A stretch of DNA of 64,000 bases, taken from the NCBI GenBank assembly GCA_043228905.1, contig JBHGNT010000004.1, forward strand, positions 24,490,001 through 24,554,000. Direction: 5' to 3'. The notes below the pieces were generated by a model. That model made no database searches. It was not told where the DNA came from and was given only the letters and a program-made list of their open reading frames with translations. Within the stretch, counting starts at the first letter, position 1, and every line of letters begins with the position of its first letter. A program made the translations under genes and the position numbers. This document shows, in pieces, positions 47,840-60,989 of this stretch. This stretch comes from Azolla caroliniana. Lineage: Eukaryota; Polypodiophyta.

Positions 47840-49390
47840 GTTCAATGTGTCAATGAAGAATCGCACTCATTTGCGAAAGAGTGGAGCAATATTGGCAAAG
47901 GTGAACTACATAGATACAAGGGACATCAATGTCCAATCAAGTTGCCACTATTGCAACATCTATACGTCAAGGATGGCCTCAATGAGAATGTCGTCAAATC
48001 AATCATATGAAAGTGAATGTAGAGATTGAAGCTATACTAGATGTGAACAACATGATTGGATCCCAAGACAAAAGTTTGGATGTATCCCAAGTTTGTATGC
48101 TAGCAAGAAAACAAGACAAAAGTGAAATTATGTCTTCTTAGTGGGCACACAACATAGAAAAATTGTTTAAGAGAAGGGATTGGTAGCACTAATTTAGCTA
48201 CACACCCAGAATATACTTGTGATAGGCATTAAAACGAGACTTAGTGATATAATCACATCACATCAATTGCGAGTGCCAATAATACCAAATGGTCATACTA
48301 CTACACCAAGATAAAACCCAACAAGCAATTGATTGGACACACCCAACCACATTGTATCATCTCCATGCAATTTATGCAAGGAGAGCACCACCCTCCTTTT
48401 CATTCGTATTCATGATCTTGAAATCAAGAATGGAGCTTGAAATCTATGCACACTTCCTCAATTTTAGATTGAGAATGAGGAATTTCATACCAACATCTAA
48501 AGCATTCCTAACCATGAAAGTTTTTCCTCCTAAGGTGGTAATGTTTTTGCTTATGCAAAAAGAAAATGCATACCCTAATGACCATCGTGAATCCTATTGT
48601 ACCATGTCCTTAACATTGTATTGTGCAGATGTTGCTCTAATTTAGGATCACAACAAACATGTTATCACATCTGTTGTGTGATATGCTAAGGGGTTCTACA
48701 TCATGTGGTTGGTTTTCATATCTTTGCTTTGATTTTAATCAAGCTCTTGTTCATTCTATAGAAATCAAGAGAAGTTAGAAGCATCAAATAAGTTTCAACC
48801 TATTTCGGTTATGGCATCCAAGTAATTATACAAAAAATATGTGTCTTAGTCACAAATTTGTATGCAAAAGCAAAAAGATGATACCTTTGGTTAATTTTCA
48901 AAAATTAAATCAAATAATATTATTCCCATGTTCATCACTATTTACCCTCAAATAATGTATATTAGGAATACATAAATACAACTACGTGCTTTAAGTAACA
49001 ACTAGAAACTCCAAGCTTTGACGAATAATTCTTGTACTACTCATGGATGTTGCTATTACCTAAATTAAGATTGCAAGGATACTCATATTCCTACGCAAAT
49101 TTCTCGTGTCATGGGAACAATAACTAAGGCTACTGTATTCATTCATGTAAGGGTTACGGTTAGATATATGCACATGATCCTCACAAAATAGTGCATAATA
49201 TAAATTGCATTTATACAATGCACAAGAATGTTACGAGAAATTTTGTTCACTTGTAGGAATTCATTTAGGCACATTTATCTAGTCTCTTCAATTGTGAATT
49301 CATAAAAATTGATTTTATCATTGATAAAAAACTTACTTGATATGGGACGTTTGTGAGACCTTTTGTTGGCTTACGTATCTATTGCCCCAA
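47840..49390. other. Stretch before the copia remnant, no named feature
   Basis: Frames of 60 codons (47847-48029) and 118 codons (48289-48645) are open on the plus strand without a recognised domain. Part may be worn gag of the following copia element. No LTR was found. Confidence 0.35.
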
Positions 49391-50344
49391 ATCCATTCCT
49401 TCTCTATGGGTCTTAGATCAAAATAACATAAGAGGAAGTAGGAGTAAATCAAAGGTTAGGTATAAAGATTTAGAATGTCATTTTAGTGTTAAAACAAGCC
49501 ACATAAACAAGAACTATTTCAAGTGGAAGAAAGAAATATCATGCACTAATAGTAACCAAGAAATGATGGGTAACGATGACAAAACAAAGTGAGCCAATGC
49601 ATCTTCTTCAAATGATTTGTTTATTCTTTATGATGAGAACATGAATTCATCTTGCTTACCATGAAACTAGTTGTTGATTGTGATACATCTTTTCATGGCA
49701 CATCTAGTAGGGAATGAATTCACATGTTTTACTCCATGTAACTTTGGAGTCTTGGAAATGGAAATGATGGATTATTCAAGGTAGGAGACATTAGAATAAT
49801 TTGTTTGGAGACCACACAAGAACAAACTTGATCCTCAAGGAGGTAAGGCATGTACTGGATATTTGGTGGCATTTTATCAACACAGATGATGGATATTGGA
49901 ACACTTTCATGAGGGTTAATGGAAGCTCACAAAGAGCTTTGTCGGTTGTGGTTGATAAGAAGTTTTTTTTCTACTAATTTGTAAATACTAATTGGTAAGA
50001 GAGAAAAAGAAAGGAAAGACAACTGAAATGCGTTTGCACCGATAATGGGTGGAAATTATGGACCCTTCCATGTATATTGTTGAGAGTATCAAGCAAGAAA
50101 AGACACCCCCCTAAAACTCTACAATTGAATGACTTTGCGAAAAGGATGAATAGAATTGTAGTGTAGAAAGTTAGATACTTGCACTCAAATGCAAAGTTAT
50201 CCAAATCCTTTCGGACTAAGGCTTCGGATATTGTTTCATATGTTATTATCTCCTACCTTTGCATTGTAGTTGATGTTCCTAAGAGAGTTGGGTATGGTAA
50301 GTACTAAGGATGTTTCTTATGGTCATTTACTTGTGTTTGGTTGT

Positions 50345-50645
50345 TTTGTGCAATTCTCCTATGGTGGTGAGATCATCGCCATGGCCTAAATAGAACTACC
50401 AAGCACCCAGATGGCTGTTCCCACCAATGGCTTCCATTAGTGACTAGGAACTGTAAATATGTATAGTTGTGGTACAAGTTAATTACTATGTTAAAAGAGT
50501 TGATGGGATACTTTTGTTGTAAATGAGGGGATGGGGAGTCGGGACTATGATCACTTTGGTGAGGTTTGCTGAAATTTGTTGGTCTTTGATGTACTTTGTT
50601 TGCTAACTAATGCGAAGTAGTGTTTTCTTTGGAAAAAAATAGAAA
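50345..50645 (+). mobile_element. LINE family A 3' end nested in the copia remnant
   Basis: It begins TTCTCCTATGGTGGTGAGATC, encodes the worn NYQAP.RWLFPP end with a premature stop, and carries the family A 3' tail (TGTAAATATGTATAG, GATACTTTTGTTGTAAATG, GATGTACTTTGTTTGC). It ends in GGAAAAAAATAG. Copia coding resumes on the other side, so it inserted after the copia element. Confidence 0.82.
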
Positions 50646-50735
50646 GGTGAAAGCTTTAAGTCAGGTGTTAAAAGTCCAAACAATGTGTTCATGAGTTTGG
50701 TTATAGTCTATAGATGTTATAAGCCAATGGAAAAG

Positions 50736-50967
50736 AAGCTTATTAGGAGTAGTGTTGCAGCAATTGTTGAGGATCAAACCATTGAAGATGTGAACAAGGT
50801 AAATCGATCAAACACCCCAATTCATTGCAATTGATGATGCTACACATGGACAAGCTTATTAAGAGTATTGATGCAACAATTGTTGAGGATCAAATCATTG
50901 AAGATATGAACAAGGTTAATTGATCAAACACCCCAATCCATTGCAACTAATGATGCTACACATGGTG
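50736..50967. repeat. Tandem duplication, 116-bp unit, within copia sequence
   Basis: AAGCTTATTAGGAGTAGTG at 50736 and AAGCTTATTAAGAGTATTG at 50852 start two copies that each encode EDQ.IED-like sequence. Confidence 0.88.
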
Positions 50968-51030
50968 ATGCTTCTAAACGAGACGAAGAACATGAGGATG
51001 TCGGTGAGCCATGGATTATAGATAAGGTTT

Positions 51031-52714
51031 GGTGCTAATCATGATGCTCGTCATCACTTTTGCTTTGCTTTTGGTGTTGTACTAGCTTGGTTTAATTAGC
51101 TTTTGTAGTTTGTTTCCTCTTTTCACGATTTATCTCACTACAAGATTATATCAAAAATATACCTATAGATTGCTAGTTGCAAGATTTCCTAGCCCTACTA
51201 TCAAGAATGAGGGTTTTGGTAATAGAGAGTATTAATTGTGTTCCTTCTGGTCCATTCTGATTATCCTCCTCTCCCCAACCTGAAAGAAACAATCAAATAA
51301 ACAAAACTCTAGCCTTCTAAATGTCTTTGCGGATTCTTGCTTATGTTATTGAATGATGTTGACCAATCATCTTTTAAACCTCCCATGACCACCTGAATGA
51401 AGTAAGTCTAGGTTTACATCTAGTTTGAATACCAGCATTGAAGTCTCCCACAATGTTCATGATTTTGGCACCAACAATCCTCGAGGATTACGCAATTGAA
51501 GAAATTGACATAATGAACCATGAACATTGGATCAAATACGACCATCATGATCAAAGGATGGGCAGATCTTGTTAAGTCCATAATGTAAATTTGGGTGTGT
51601 ATAAGTCCATATTCTGGCTCCACACATCAAGGATGAAAAAGGGGGTTGTCAATGGATGAACAAATCTCCAAACTTAGCACCCAATGTCATTGCCCAAGTT
51701 ATATTTGATGATCATGTACACCAAGATTAGGCAGAGGAGGCAACCTGTTATAAGGAGCTTTGCCAACAGAAATGAGTACCGGTACTGCCATGGACAGTTT
51801 TTGCTAATGGCACGGATAAATTGCAACTTAAATATCTTCACATATGCAGGTCATAAGTAGTTTTGTGCAACCAAACATTGCAACGTTGTCTCTGCATACC
51901 GTTTTGATTTAAATGTCTCTATATTAGCTTGCTTTTATAATAATCAAATTTACCATTGTTATAAACAGAATTAATTCAACTGCCATGAATCAAATGAAAT
52001 TGAAGGTTTTCTTTGAGGTGCAGATAATTTCTATGATATACATCATTAATCCAATGGAACAAAATCACTCTCCACATAAATTAACAAAATCAACCACCCA
52101 AATAAATTGACAAAATCAATCTCTCTATTCATGTAACCATGATACAAATTGTCATTTTGAAATGTTCCAAATGATTCATACATGTCAAAGACATACAGAA
52201 GATATAGGAATACTTGTTTGCAGAGCCTGATAAATGAGTGGATTTAACGGTGCCTCTAGCAATATACAAAGTGTGTGCAAGGTCGGAGGGGTAATCCATC
52301 TTGAAACACAAGTCGTATGAAGTTAATAAACTCCAAAAAAGTCAAAATTGAACCCAACAAGCTAATTACATTACTCTTCCGCACGTATATTTTTTTCAGT
52401 ACATTCAACTAATTGGAAATAGCACTACACTATTACCTTTTCCAACATAGTTCAGGTTGCACGTCTTCACATTCTTTGAGTTCATAGTAGTTTGATAGCA
52501 GCACCAAATCTACTACTGTGAAAATGGCGAGCACAGGAAATATGTTCATGAGAGGGAAGCATCACTTGAGTTTGTCTACCACCTCGACTTAGTTGGGACT
52601 TCTGTGGCTTCAAAATTGTCAGTGGGGAAATTTCGCCTTTAGTTGTACATCACTTATTCTCCATCAAATATTGTACATGTGAGCAAGTAATAAAACATTC
52701 GGCCCCAAGCAAAC
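51031..52714. other. Intergenic stretch downstream of the U-box gene
   Basis: No gene or named repeat is seen. Sequence close to 52715 should be the 3' untranslated region of the U-box gene. Confidence 0.45.
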
Positions 52715-55700
52715 TCAATGACGGTGGTGATCGTCTGGTCCTGGCCTGCCTTGCCTTTGCTCTCGGAAAAGCCGTAATAGACCTGTGGCCTACAGATGAG
52801 ATAGAGAGAGAACAACTATTTACAAAACAAAAACATAAATTTGTTTGGGAAAACCAAAAAGTTTTCAATAAGAACAAGCATTATCCACCTTCTCCTTGGC
52901 CCTGGGAGTTCCAGCCCTTGCCAAGGCTACAAGAGGGGGAATAGCTCCCTCTTGCAACACACTTGCACGGAAGCGGCTACTATGCGAGCACAGAAGAAAC
53001 AGAGCTGCTGCAGCATTCTCTTTACCACGTTGTGATCCTGTCTCTACCACTTCCACCAGGGCTGGTATCCCACCTTCATCACCAATAGATTCCCTTCCCA
53101 ACGGGATATATGCGAGATTTTGGACAACTGAAACTGCTTTTTCTACCATTCCGGCAGCAGGATCGGTCATTAGTCTTATAAGAGGTCTGACTGCATTCCC
53201 TTCCACAATCTTCAACTTGTTTTCATGATTTAATGAGAGATTAAATAAAGCAGTTGCCGCATCCTTCTTGCCCCGGAGTGTGCCATTGATAAGAAGATCA
53301 ACTAGAGGTTCAATTGCACCTGACTGACCAATTGCCACTTTGTTTTCATCCATAACAGATAAACTGAAAAGAGTTCCAGCAGCATTCTCTTTTGCTGCAG
53401 ACGTACCTACTGTGAGAACATGAACTAAAGGTGTGATTGCATTGGCTGCGGCAATTTCAGATTTGTTATTATCGTTAATTGACAAGTTCAATAAAGCTGT
53501 TACAGCATTCTCTTGTATTTCAGGATCTTCTGAATGTAGCAAAGCAACCAAACCTGGAATGGCTCCATAGTTGGCAATAACAATCCTATTCTCCATATTA
53601 AGCTTGGAAAGGAGCCTCAGTTCCCTAACAGCATTACCCTGAGTACTGGTTGAAAGTGATTGAAGATCCTCCACCAGTGCTTGCACCTGTTGTAAATTGT
53701 CACCATCATCTCCAGCTAAATCAGTTTCTGACTGCCCATTCCTCTCCAAAGCTGAAAATTTATTACCCACTCTCCTACTTACAGCTGAAGCATGATGGCT
53801 AGAAGCTGCACCTGATCTATATTCATCAGCACATGCTGCAAGACTTGATGATACAAGGGATACATCACTAGATGAATCATTTGGCAAACTCAATGCTGCA
53901 AAGCTATCATCAAGGCATGACCCATGACTTGAGTCAGATGCATTCCGACCATGAAAAACAAGGGGAAGCATGTTTGAATCTGCAACATTGGTAGAATTAC
54001 TATCTCCAGCTTCTAATGTATGAACATTTTGATGGTAGGAAGAAGATTCAATGGAATTCCCACCATTCGATCTCAATGCAACAGGTGATGGCTCTGCATT
54101 TACTATGTGATTAATACGATCATTGGTTAACTGAGGAAGCTGCTGAGAATTTGTATGTGGCTTCTCTGGGTCAGGAAGAGACACACCATTTGATTCAGAC
54201 CAAGTAACAATGAATGCTTTTACTATATAATTGGGGATAAGGTTCACATGGCTCAAAGGCTTCCTGCTTTTGGGACAAGTGGTGTTGCCTTGGTCCAGCC
54301 ATTGTTGTATGTAAGTCCTTTCATAGGTCTGCCCAGATGCAACGATTACTGGATCTGACATCAGTTCCAGAGAGAGAGGACATCGAAAATCTGCGGGAAT
54401 TGAAACCCCCCGCGCACATTCCTGTAATTGCTTCTGTTCTGCCAAATCATCTGCCATCTGTGTCACCAAAATAATCAATAGGTTTATAAGCTCTTCTTCA
54501 CCTTTCTCTTTCCTCAAGTGAGCTTTACCCTTTCCCTTCTCAAGGAAAGATGCTTCTCTCAGAATCTCTTGATTGGATTTCAAATCAAGTTCTCCAGCGA
54601 TGTTTACAAGCATGTCGTGGCTCAGCTTTGCCCCTGTTTTTATCTCCATCAATATGCTTTCAATATGCTTGAAGAAGCCTTCTTCTAGAGCATCCATACA
54701 AAAAGTAGCAGTCTCGAGATGACTTGCACACTGTTCAACCTACAAACCAAAGAGAGGATGCAAAATATCAGACCATAATCACATGTAAAATAAAAGAGTT
54801 AATAATACATTTTTCAGCTGAGAAATGTGAACTCATACTTGCTCTTGAATTTGATCTGACACCTGAAATGTTTTCAATGGCAATAATCTTAGGCAGGATT
54901 GCAAACCCAATGATAAGTCTCCAAAAGTCTTCAAAATTTGTTGTTTCTGCAGAATCTGAGATGAAGAGTACAATACTGACTTAAATCTTCTAAAATGAGT
55001 ATGGCAAAGCATATGCACAGTTCTTGAAGTCAAGAAAACACTTGAATAACAATTAATAGCTGAAAACCAATTTGCATAAAAACTATAATACTATCCCAGT
55101 TTGTAGATGTACAATTTTATTGAGATTCAAATCTCTAGCTTCAAAATGGAAACTATGATCAGAGCTAGATTTTTAAACATTTCTGAACTAAATATTATAT
55201 ACTCTTCAGTCCCTGTTAATATAGATAAATGGATGCATATAGTCAATAAAGCAGTAATACTTTAAATTCCAGTCGATCCAATTGTAATTCGCCAACAATG
55301 GAATAGGAGTTAGTCTTTAAATATGTCTGGGCATTTTCCACAACTCTGGATTGTTAAATCGCATTTGAACCAGTATCGACTTAAATGAAGGTATAAAAGG
55401 GTAACGGATGTGATAGTAGAGCCCATGCACCACAGTTAAAGTCAGAAATGCACCTAGTATTATATACAGTGTTTAACTCATACAAACAGTGAATAATGGG
55501 AACAGATATGCCATTTAAGAGGAAATGAACCACTGGAACGACCGTCCATGAAATGGATGAGAAGATACATACTGGAGGATTCTCATAAGACAGTTAGGAA
55601 GCAGGTGTGGAGAAGTGGGATAGAAAACACTCTTGAGGATCCCAACAAAACAAATATTCACTTAAGGTGGGATTTCTAATATGCAGGGATATCTCCTACA

Positions 55701-57297
55701 ATGTAATTGCTATAATATTATATCCCACATGTATGAAAAATGTTCATTCGATGGAAAGCTTATCTCTTAATGTCTTATGATTGAAATACACTAAAGAAAT
55801 GAAGTGGGACTTGTGCCTGTTACGGAAAGCCTTGGTGAAGCTTTGCCTTGTTGCCTTCACGTTCACAACCCCGAGATCCAAAGGGACTTCATGAAGGTAG
55901 TTAGGTCTTAAACACGTATATTGCAGAGAGCTGGCACTAAGGAGTATTTTCAAATAGAAATCATAAATGAGAGCTGAGTAAGTTGTTTTAATGGGTCTAA
56001 TGTGTTTTTGTTAATAGAAAACATAAAATACGATCAAGAAAAGTTTCCAATATGATCTCCTTATTGATTCTCTTGACATTCTTACATCTAGTCGTCTTCC
56101 TGCATTCCCGCATTCTTACATCTAGTCTCCACCAAATTTTTTGACTTTAGCAGATTCAACCTGAGCCAATTTGCCAAATTTATCTGTTTGATTCATCAAT
56201 GCAATTTATATGCTACCATCTATTCCAATTTACATACTTTAATGTTAACTTCTTTGAAGTTATAAGTTTTATATGTATTATGTAATAATATGTGCTATGG
56301 ATGCATATAAATATAATATCTGCATATTCCCCCCACTTCCATTACCCCAACAAATATGCATCCATAGTCTAGGTCTTTCGACTTTCTAATTAATGTGCTA
56401 ACTTTTTTGCAGGAGTGGTGACACTCCACATCCCTCCAATCAAGCCACATGGCAACAATGGTCAAGAGACGCCATCAAAGTCATCGAATTCAAGAAACAT
56501 GGATATGGGGTGACTCTATTTCCATAAAAAGGGTCATCATTAGCCCCAACGTTCTCTTGTTTTCTTTTACAAGTGTGACTTTACATTGTCCCAGGATGTC
56601 TGATGGATTCTGAATAGCAACGATACTTGCTCAGTTCATCTCACCTGTACATTTAGCAAACCATACTATCACTTGAGCACATTTTCATCAAGTTTTCAAT
56701 GTCCAGGTGTCAGGTAGATTACAATTTCAATCTTCCATTCTTCGAGAGACTCTAAATAGGGTTATATTGACACTTCTGTATGTTCTATATATAGCCTGAG
56801 ATTACGTAGTTCTTTACATTTGTCGTGATTCGATAGAATCTTAGGTTGGTTTTCTTACATATGCTTAGTTCTCACAAGACTGCAATAAATTTCCCCCTTT
56901 CCATGAAAAATATTAATCATAATCAAGAATCTATAATCACACCTCATTCTCACTCTCTCTCATTCATATATTTGCATAACATATATGCGCCACATATATT
57001 ATGCTTCGTTTTAGCACTTACTGGCAATAATTTGCTCTCCTTTCCTGCGCACATCTCCAAAAGCTCTTTCATTTTCAAGAATATAGACTCCATTTGATCA
57101 AAACTGTCGAATATTTCTTCGCCATTCGAGGGAATTGCATTACTTGCTCGGAGCTCTTCAGGCAGCGGTTTCAATAAATTGATACATTTGGACCAACATC
57201 CACAGCTTGTTTTATAAAATAAGGATCTCTCCGAAAGCATGCTCAGGTCCTGTAAGAGACCATGGAGCTTTTGCATCATGATTGCATAGCTATCCAT
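52715..57297 (-). CDS. U-box/ARM-repeat E3 ubiquitin ligase, PUB2/PUB3/PUB4 class, 4 coding exons
   Basis: Coding exons 57022-57297, 54839-54955, 52889-54739 and 52715-52789 join in phase 0 at GT-AG introns and encode 772 residues. Residues 1 to about 235 are helical (U-box N-terminal region, KLHGLLQDLSMLSE...). The U-box spans about 243-316 (IPADFRCPLSLELMSDPVIV, GQTYERTYIQQWLD, TCPKSRKPL, LIPNYIVKAFI), with the usual Pro and Trp contacts for the E2 enzyme. A Ser/Asn-rich linker precedes ARM repeats from about 480 to 750 (GAIPGLVALLHSEDPEIQEN, AVTALLNLS and so on). The last exon adds a basic tail (LLRLFREQRQGR). Such ligases act in the cytosol or at the membrane on receptor and stress signalling; Arabidopsis PUB4 is the best-known relative, at a similar length (about 826). 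The frame is intact, so it is probably functional. Confidence 0.95.
54956..57021 (-). other. Large intron of the U-box gene
   Basis: This 2.07-kb intron separates the first two coding exons. It is AT-rich, with no inserted element that I recognise and no long open frame. Confidence 0.8.
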
Positions 57298-57301
57298 GCT
57301 C

Positions 57302-57614
57302 CTGTAGAATTTAAAGAGGGCTGCAGAATTGTAGTTAATAGCAACCCAAGGCAAAGCTAAACCAAATCAGAAAACCCTAAAACACACCATAAAAGGACAG
57401 CAGATAGACAGACAAATAGATATGTATATACATATACATAAACACAAAGAACTTAAAGGAGATGGAAAGAGGTAGGAAGTGAACTGACCTTGAAGATCGT
57501 ATTAGCTGCACACCAGTGTGCCTTCACAGGCCATTGATTTTGAAGAAACAGAGAAACAGAACAGGAACAGGGGGAGACCAATCAACAGGGGGAGAGACCC
57601 AGAACCAATTTGAA

Positions 57615-57660
<46 letters not shown>
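57302..57660 (-). promoter_or_regulatory. Leader intron, non-coding first exon and (GA)n promoter tract of the U-box gene
   Basis: The acceptor TTCTACAG/G lies 4 bases before the start codon, and a donor CTTCAAG/GTCAGT is at 57488-57489. The 5' leader is therefore spliced, with a non-coding exon from 57489 upward. A (CT)n tract at about 57618-57656, (GA)n in the gene's sense, lies in the leader or core promoter, as is common in plants. Confidence 0.6.
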
Positions 57661-57662
<2 letters not shown>

Positions 57663-57989
57663 ATCTGTGTCTCTGTGGACACTCCCCTCCATCCGAACCG
57701 GTCACATTTCAAGGGAGTGTCCATGGGAACCGGTCACACCGACAAGACAAGACACAGACACATTGGTATTGTGTGCGGGCGGGTCCATAAAGGCATAGAA
57801 GGAAACCTTTTCTTGTGTTGGCACCCTGACATTGTGCCATTGCTTCCGTCTTTCTAGTGGGGAAGGAAGCTTGATGGTCATTTTGATGTCTCACTCAGGC
57901 TCTACCTTGAAGTCTTCTGAACATATGATCAATATGAAATTTAAAAAACAGATTCCAGGCTTGCAACGAATGGACACCATCTTGAAACG

Positions 57990-58926
57990 CTATTAAGTGG
58001 CTTCCGTACTCGTGCTTGGCCCCAACCTAATATTGAGGACCTGCAACCAGTCAACGACCACTTGTGTTTCATTCAAGACTTACAACCAGTCAACCAAGCG
58101 ATGATTCGTAATGCGAGGGTTGGACCGAGTGCCAACGAATTCGCCAAAGCCTACGCGAGAAGGTCCATTTATTCAATCGATGATTTGTACTCAGAGCACG
58201 ATCAAATCCAACTAGTCATGGAGAGTATCGATATCATGACGATGCAAACCCCTATCGGTTTAGTGTGGATGTGTACCCTGCCACAAGGCAACACAAACTC
58301 TGTGGCCCACATGGTAAATGCAATGAACAAGGTACTACGAGACTACATCTCGGACATCACCATGTCATTCTTCGACAACATCCCGACGAAGGGGTGCTCG
58401 GAAGCAAAGAAAGACAAAACTTTTGGATGAGGATGGGTGCATGTGCTTGGTGGTAGATCACATCACCAATTGCAAGAAGGTTCTTCAAAGATTAGAAGAT
58501 GTGTGCTTAACCTTCTCGGGCAAAAAGTCAACATTTGATCAATTGAAGATTCTCATGGTGGGACACTTATGGGGGCATACGAACGAAAGCCATCCCTAGC
58601 AAAGGTGGATGCCATCACAAAAATGAAGGAAGAATGCAAATTGCAAACAGAAGTAACAATCAACAACGGTTTGTTCGAGAGTGTCAAAATTGAACTGGTT
58701 TGAAACTAAACCGTTTAAAAATTTTGAGACCTTAATCAAACCATGAAACCGTTTAAACTGAACCGTTAGGTAAAAATCCAAACCGTTAAACCATTAAACT
58801 GTGGTTTCATGGTTCGGTTTCGATTTTCAACTTAGGTCAAATTTCAAAATTTTCATTATTTCAAAATTTAAAGATTTTATCCTAGAATGTGAGAATTAGG
58901 CTTAAAAATGAAAAGGTTCTTTATAT

Positions 58927-58957
<31 letters not shown>

Positions 58958-60540
58958 ACCATCAAATTGTTTAACCATTTAAATTGTGGTTTGGAATCGT
59001 GAAAAACGAACCGCTTAAATCATTAAGTCACAGTTTCGTTGTTCGGTTTTGTTCAAACCGAACCATTGCCAATTGTCAGATAGAAGTGACACAGTGTCTT
59101 GGTGCCTGTGCATTTTACTACATTTGGATTCCCCACTAGTCGAGCCCGTGTATGGGCTATTCAAGGGGGGGTGGAAGTTCAAATGGGAAAACGAGCACAT
59201 AGAGTTGATGAGGAGGTTAAAGGGATGTCGGTAGCAGCAATAGCTTTACGAAAAGGTGTATACAAGGAAGGGATGTCCAATGATCTGTGTGACGGTACAT
59301 ATGAGTCCAACTGGGATCAAATAGGTCTTCACGTAGGAAGGAGAGGATGACGCATACTATGCCATCATATTCAGGGCAAAGGTGCTCAACGAATGACAAT
59401 GAGGGTATGCCCAAGTCAAGAGGGAGCTTTGGGGCATTTCCGTAGTGAAGGCAGACAAAGACTACCTCATCGGGGCGAAGGTCATAATAGAGATGGATTG
59501 CTTTCCAATCCTAACGATGATATTGGGATGTGCAACACTAGACTTAGCCATGCTAAGATGGATTGCTTACATCAAGCTGATGAACCCGGAGGTCTGCCAC
59601 ATATTAGGGAAGAACAATGCCATGGCATACATGCTATCTAGAGCAAGGTATGAAGAGGAAAGTGACATGATGTCAGAAGATGCGGATGTTTTCCTCTTTT
59701 AAGATGACTCAAGCATTTGCGGGATCAAGATGTGCAAGTATGAAAGGGAGTGGCTACACATTGACAAGTTCTTAAGCTCAATGACGATGGATACTTCATG
59801 GTCAAAGGAGGATGCGCAAAGAGTCCGGAAGAAAAGGGGCCATAGAGGGACATGGGCAACTTTCAAGAAGTTAAAGGAGAAGTATTGGTGGCCAGGAATA
59901 TACAATGATGTTGCCCATTTCGTGGGTACATGTGAGAGTTGTCATGTACATTTGAACATATGACATAGGGATGAGTTGCACCCAACCTACCCACTCGCCA
60001 AAATGGATGGTAGATTTTGGCTTCGATGTCAATGGGAGTGGGCCAAATGAAGTACTTGGTGCTAGTGAGAGAAGATCTAACAAACTAGGTAGAATGGTGA
60101 GCTTTGGTAAACAAGACAACGGTTGAGTGTGCAAGTTCTTGCTCGAAGATGTCATTTTCCAGTATAGGTGCGTGGGGAAGATCATGGCAGATAGAACATG
60201 GACACATGCCCATAATCAAAGCCATTGTAAGAGACTGTGATGGATGGGTCAGGAATTGGCCACGTAAACTACGTTATACCATGTGGGTCGACAAAACTAA
60301 TCATAGTTCAGTAATAAGGTTCATGTCGGCTGAGCTCATGTACAAACAAAAGTTGGTGATGCCCATTGAGGACATGATCACATCATGGGTTACGATGCCG
60401 CGGGAAAACGAGACGAGCCGAGAAGAGCTTCTGGTGATGAGGATAAGACAACTCGAGAGAAGGCTAGAGGACTTAGAGTTGGCAAAGGAGAGGTTAGTAA
60501 CAACTACGCTAAAGAACAAAGCCTGATTTGACAAGATGCA
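57990..60540 (+). mobile_element. Ty3/gypsy pol remnant (reverse transcriptase, RNase H, integrase)
   Basis: Reverse transcriptase is read at 58062-58430 (FIQDLQPVNQAMIRN, TPIGLVWMCTLPQGNTNSVA, with the YVDD box worn to SFFDN) and continues to about 58650. After the nested element it resumes with CLGACAFYYIWIPH and YGLFKGGWKFKW. RNase H/connection sequence is at 59445-59702 (KADKDYLIGAKVIIEMDCFP, HILGKNNAMAYMLSR). The integrase zinc region is at 59830-59963 (GHRGTWATFKKLKEKYWWPG, CESCHVH). The integrase core tail is at 60190-60526 (IKAIVRDCDGWVRNWPR, HSSVIRFMSAELMYKQK). Internal deletions removed the H2C2 start and the catalytic Asp segment of integrase. It is dead but clearly identifiable. 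Confidence 0.9.
58659..59082. mobile_element. CGGTT-rich TIR element, copy 2, nested in gypsy with 9-bp target-site duplication
   Basis: The gypsy codons Glu-Val-Thr (GAAGTAACA, 58650-58658) are repeated as GAAGTGACA at 59083-59091, where the gypsy reading resumes. The 424 bp between is therefore an insertion with a 9-bp duplication. The interior has AACCGTTTAAA, GGTTCGGTTT and AACCATTGCC words like the copy at 42477-42755, plus a (TA)n run at about 58927-58950. A 9-bp duplication suits Mutator-like transposition. Confidence 0.72.
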
Positions 60541-60639
60541 CCGGCTTTGCCCTGGAAAGATCGAAGAACAAACCTCGATGAAGAAGAAAATGAAGAGGAG
60601 TAAGCAACGGGTCACGAGGTCAACGAGGCAGAAGAAATA

Positions 60640-60810
60640 GACGATTGACCACCCTCTGCTGCCATTCTTGGCACATGTCAAAGGATGTGTGGGTGTGGGT
60701 GGATGTCGTGAAGTGGTGTGCTGAGTGTGGGAAACACGGCTCGGGGGCTTCACTATACATATATAAAGAGGTTGTATCACGTGCGTTCACGACATCTTTT
60801 ATAAACCCCT
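60640..60810 (+). promoter_or_regulatory. Possible LTR fragment with TATA box
   Basis: Downstream of the gypsy integrase a G/T-rich stretch leads to CATATATAAAGAGG at about 60756-60770. This fits the promoter part of a 3' LTR. The LTR ends were not found. Confidence 0.35.
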
Positions 60811-60989
60811 TCTACATATGATTTTTACTATTTGGGAGATCCTTTTGTAAAAAATTAGTTAATAAAGATACCGATTAGTGCCGATATACATTTGGACAAC
60901 AACTCATTTACCCTCAAAAGCTTGTATGGGGAAGAGCATTACGATTGCTATGTCATGCCTCTAGCTCATTTACCCTCAAATGGGGACAT

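Larger units (their letters stand above)
49400..51030 (+). mobile_element. Ty1/copia polyprotein remnant, interrupted by a LINE tail
   Basis: In order: a basic RGSRSKSKV segment with a worn CCHC knuckle (about 49432-49530), a protease-like CNFGVLEM segment (about 49740) and the GKWKLTKGS-like WKLTKS (about 49920). The integrase C-terminal part follows: KLSKSF, SYVIISYL, VPKRVGYGK and SYGHLLVFGCFVQF (50180-50350). After the LINE insertion the frame resumes with PMEKKLIRSSVAAIVEDQTI (50722 on), which follows HLLVFGC in intact copia elements. Many stops are present. Reverse transcriptase is missing. Confidence 0.75.

Noticed and set aside
57516-57857. 113-codon frame over the CT tract
   Set aside because: It covers the leader and promoter of the minus-strand U-box gene and encodes a Ser-Leu repeat from the microsatellite.
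60301-60780. 159-codon minus-strand frame
   Set aside because: It is the antisense of the gypsy integrase tail and its LTR-like flank.
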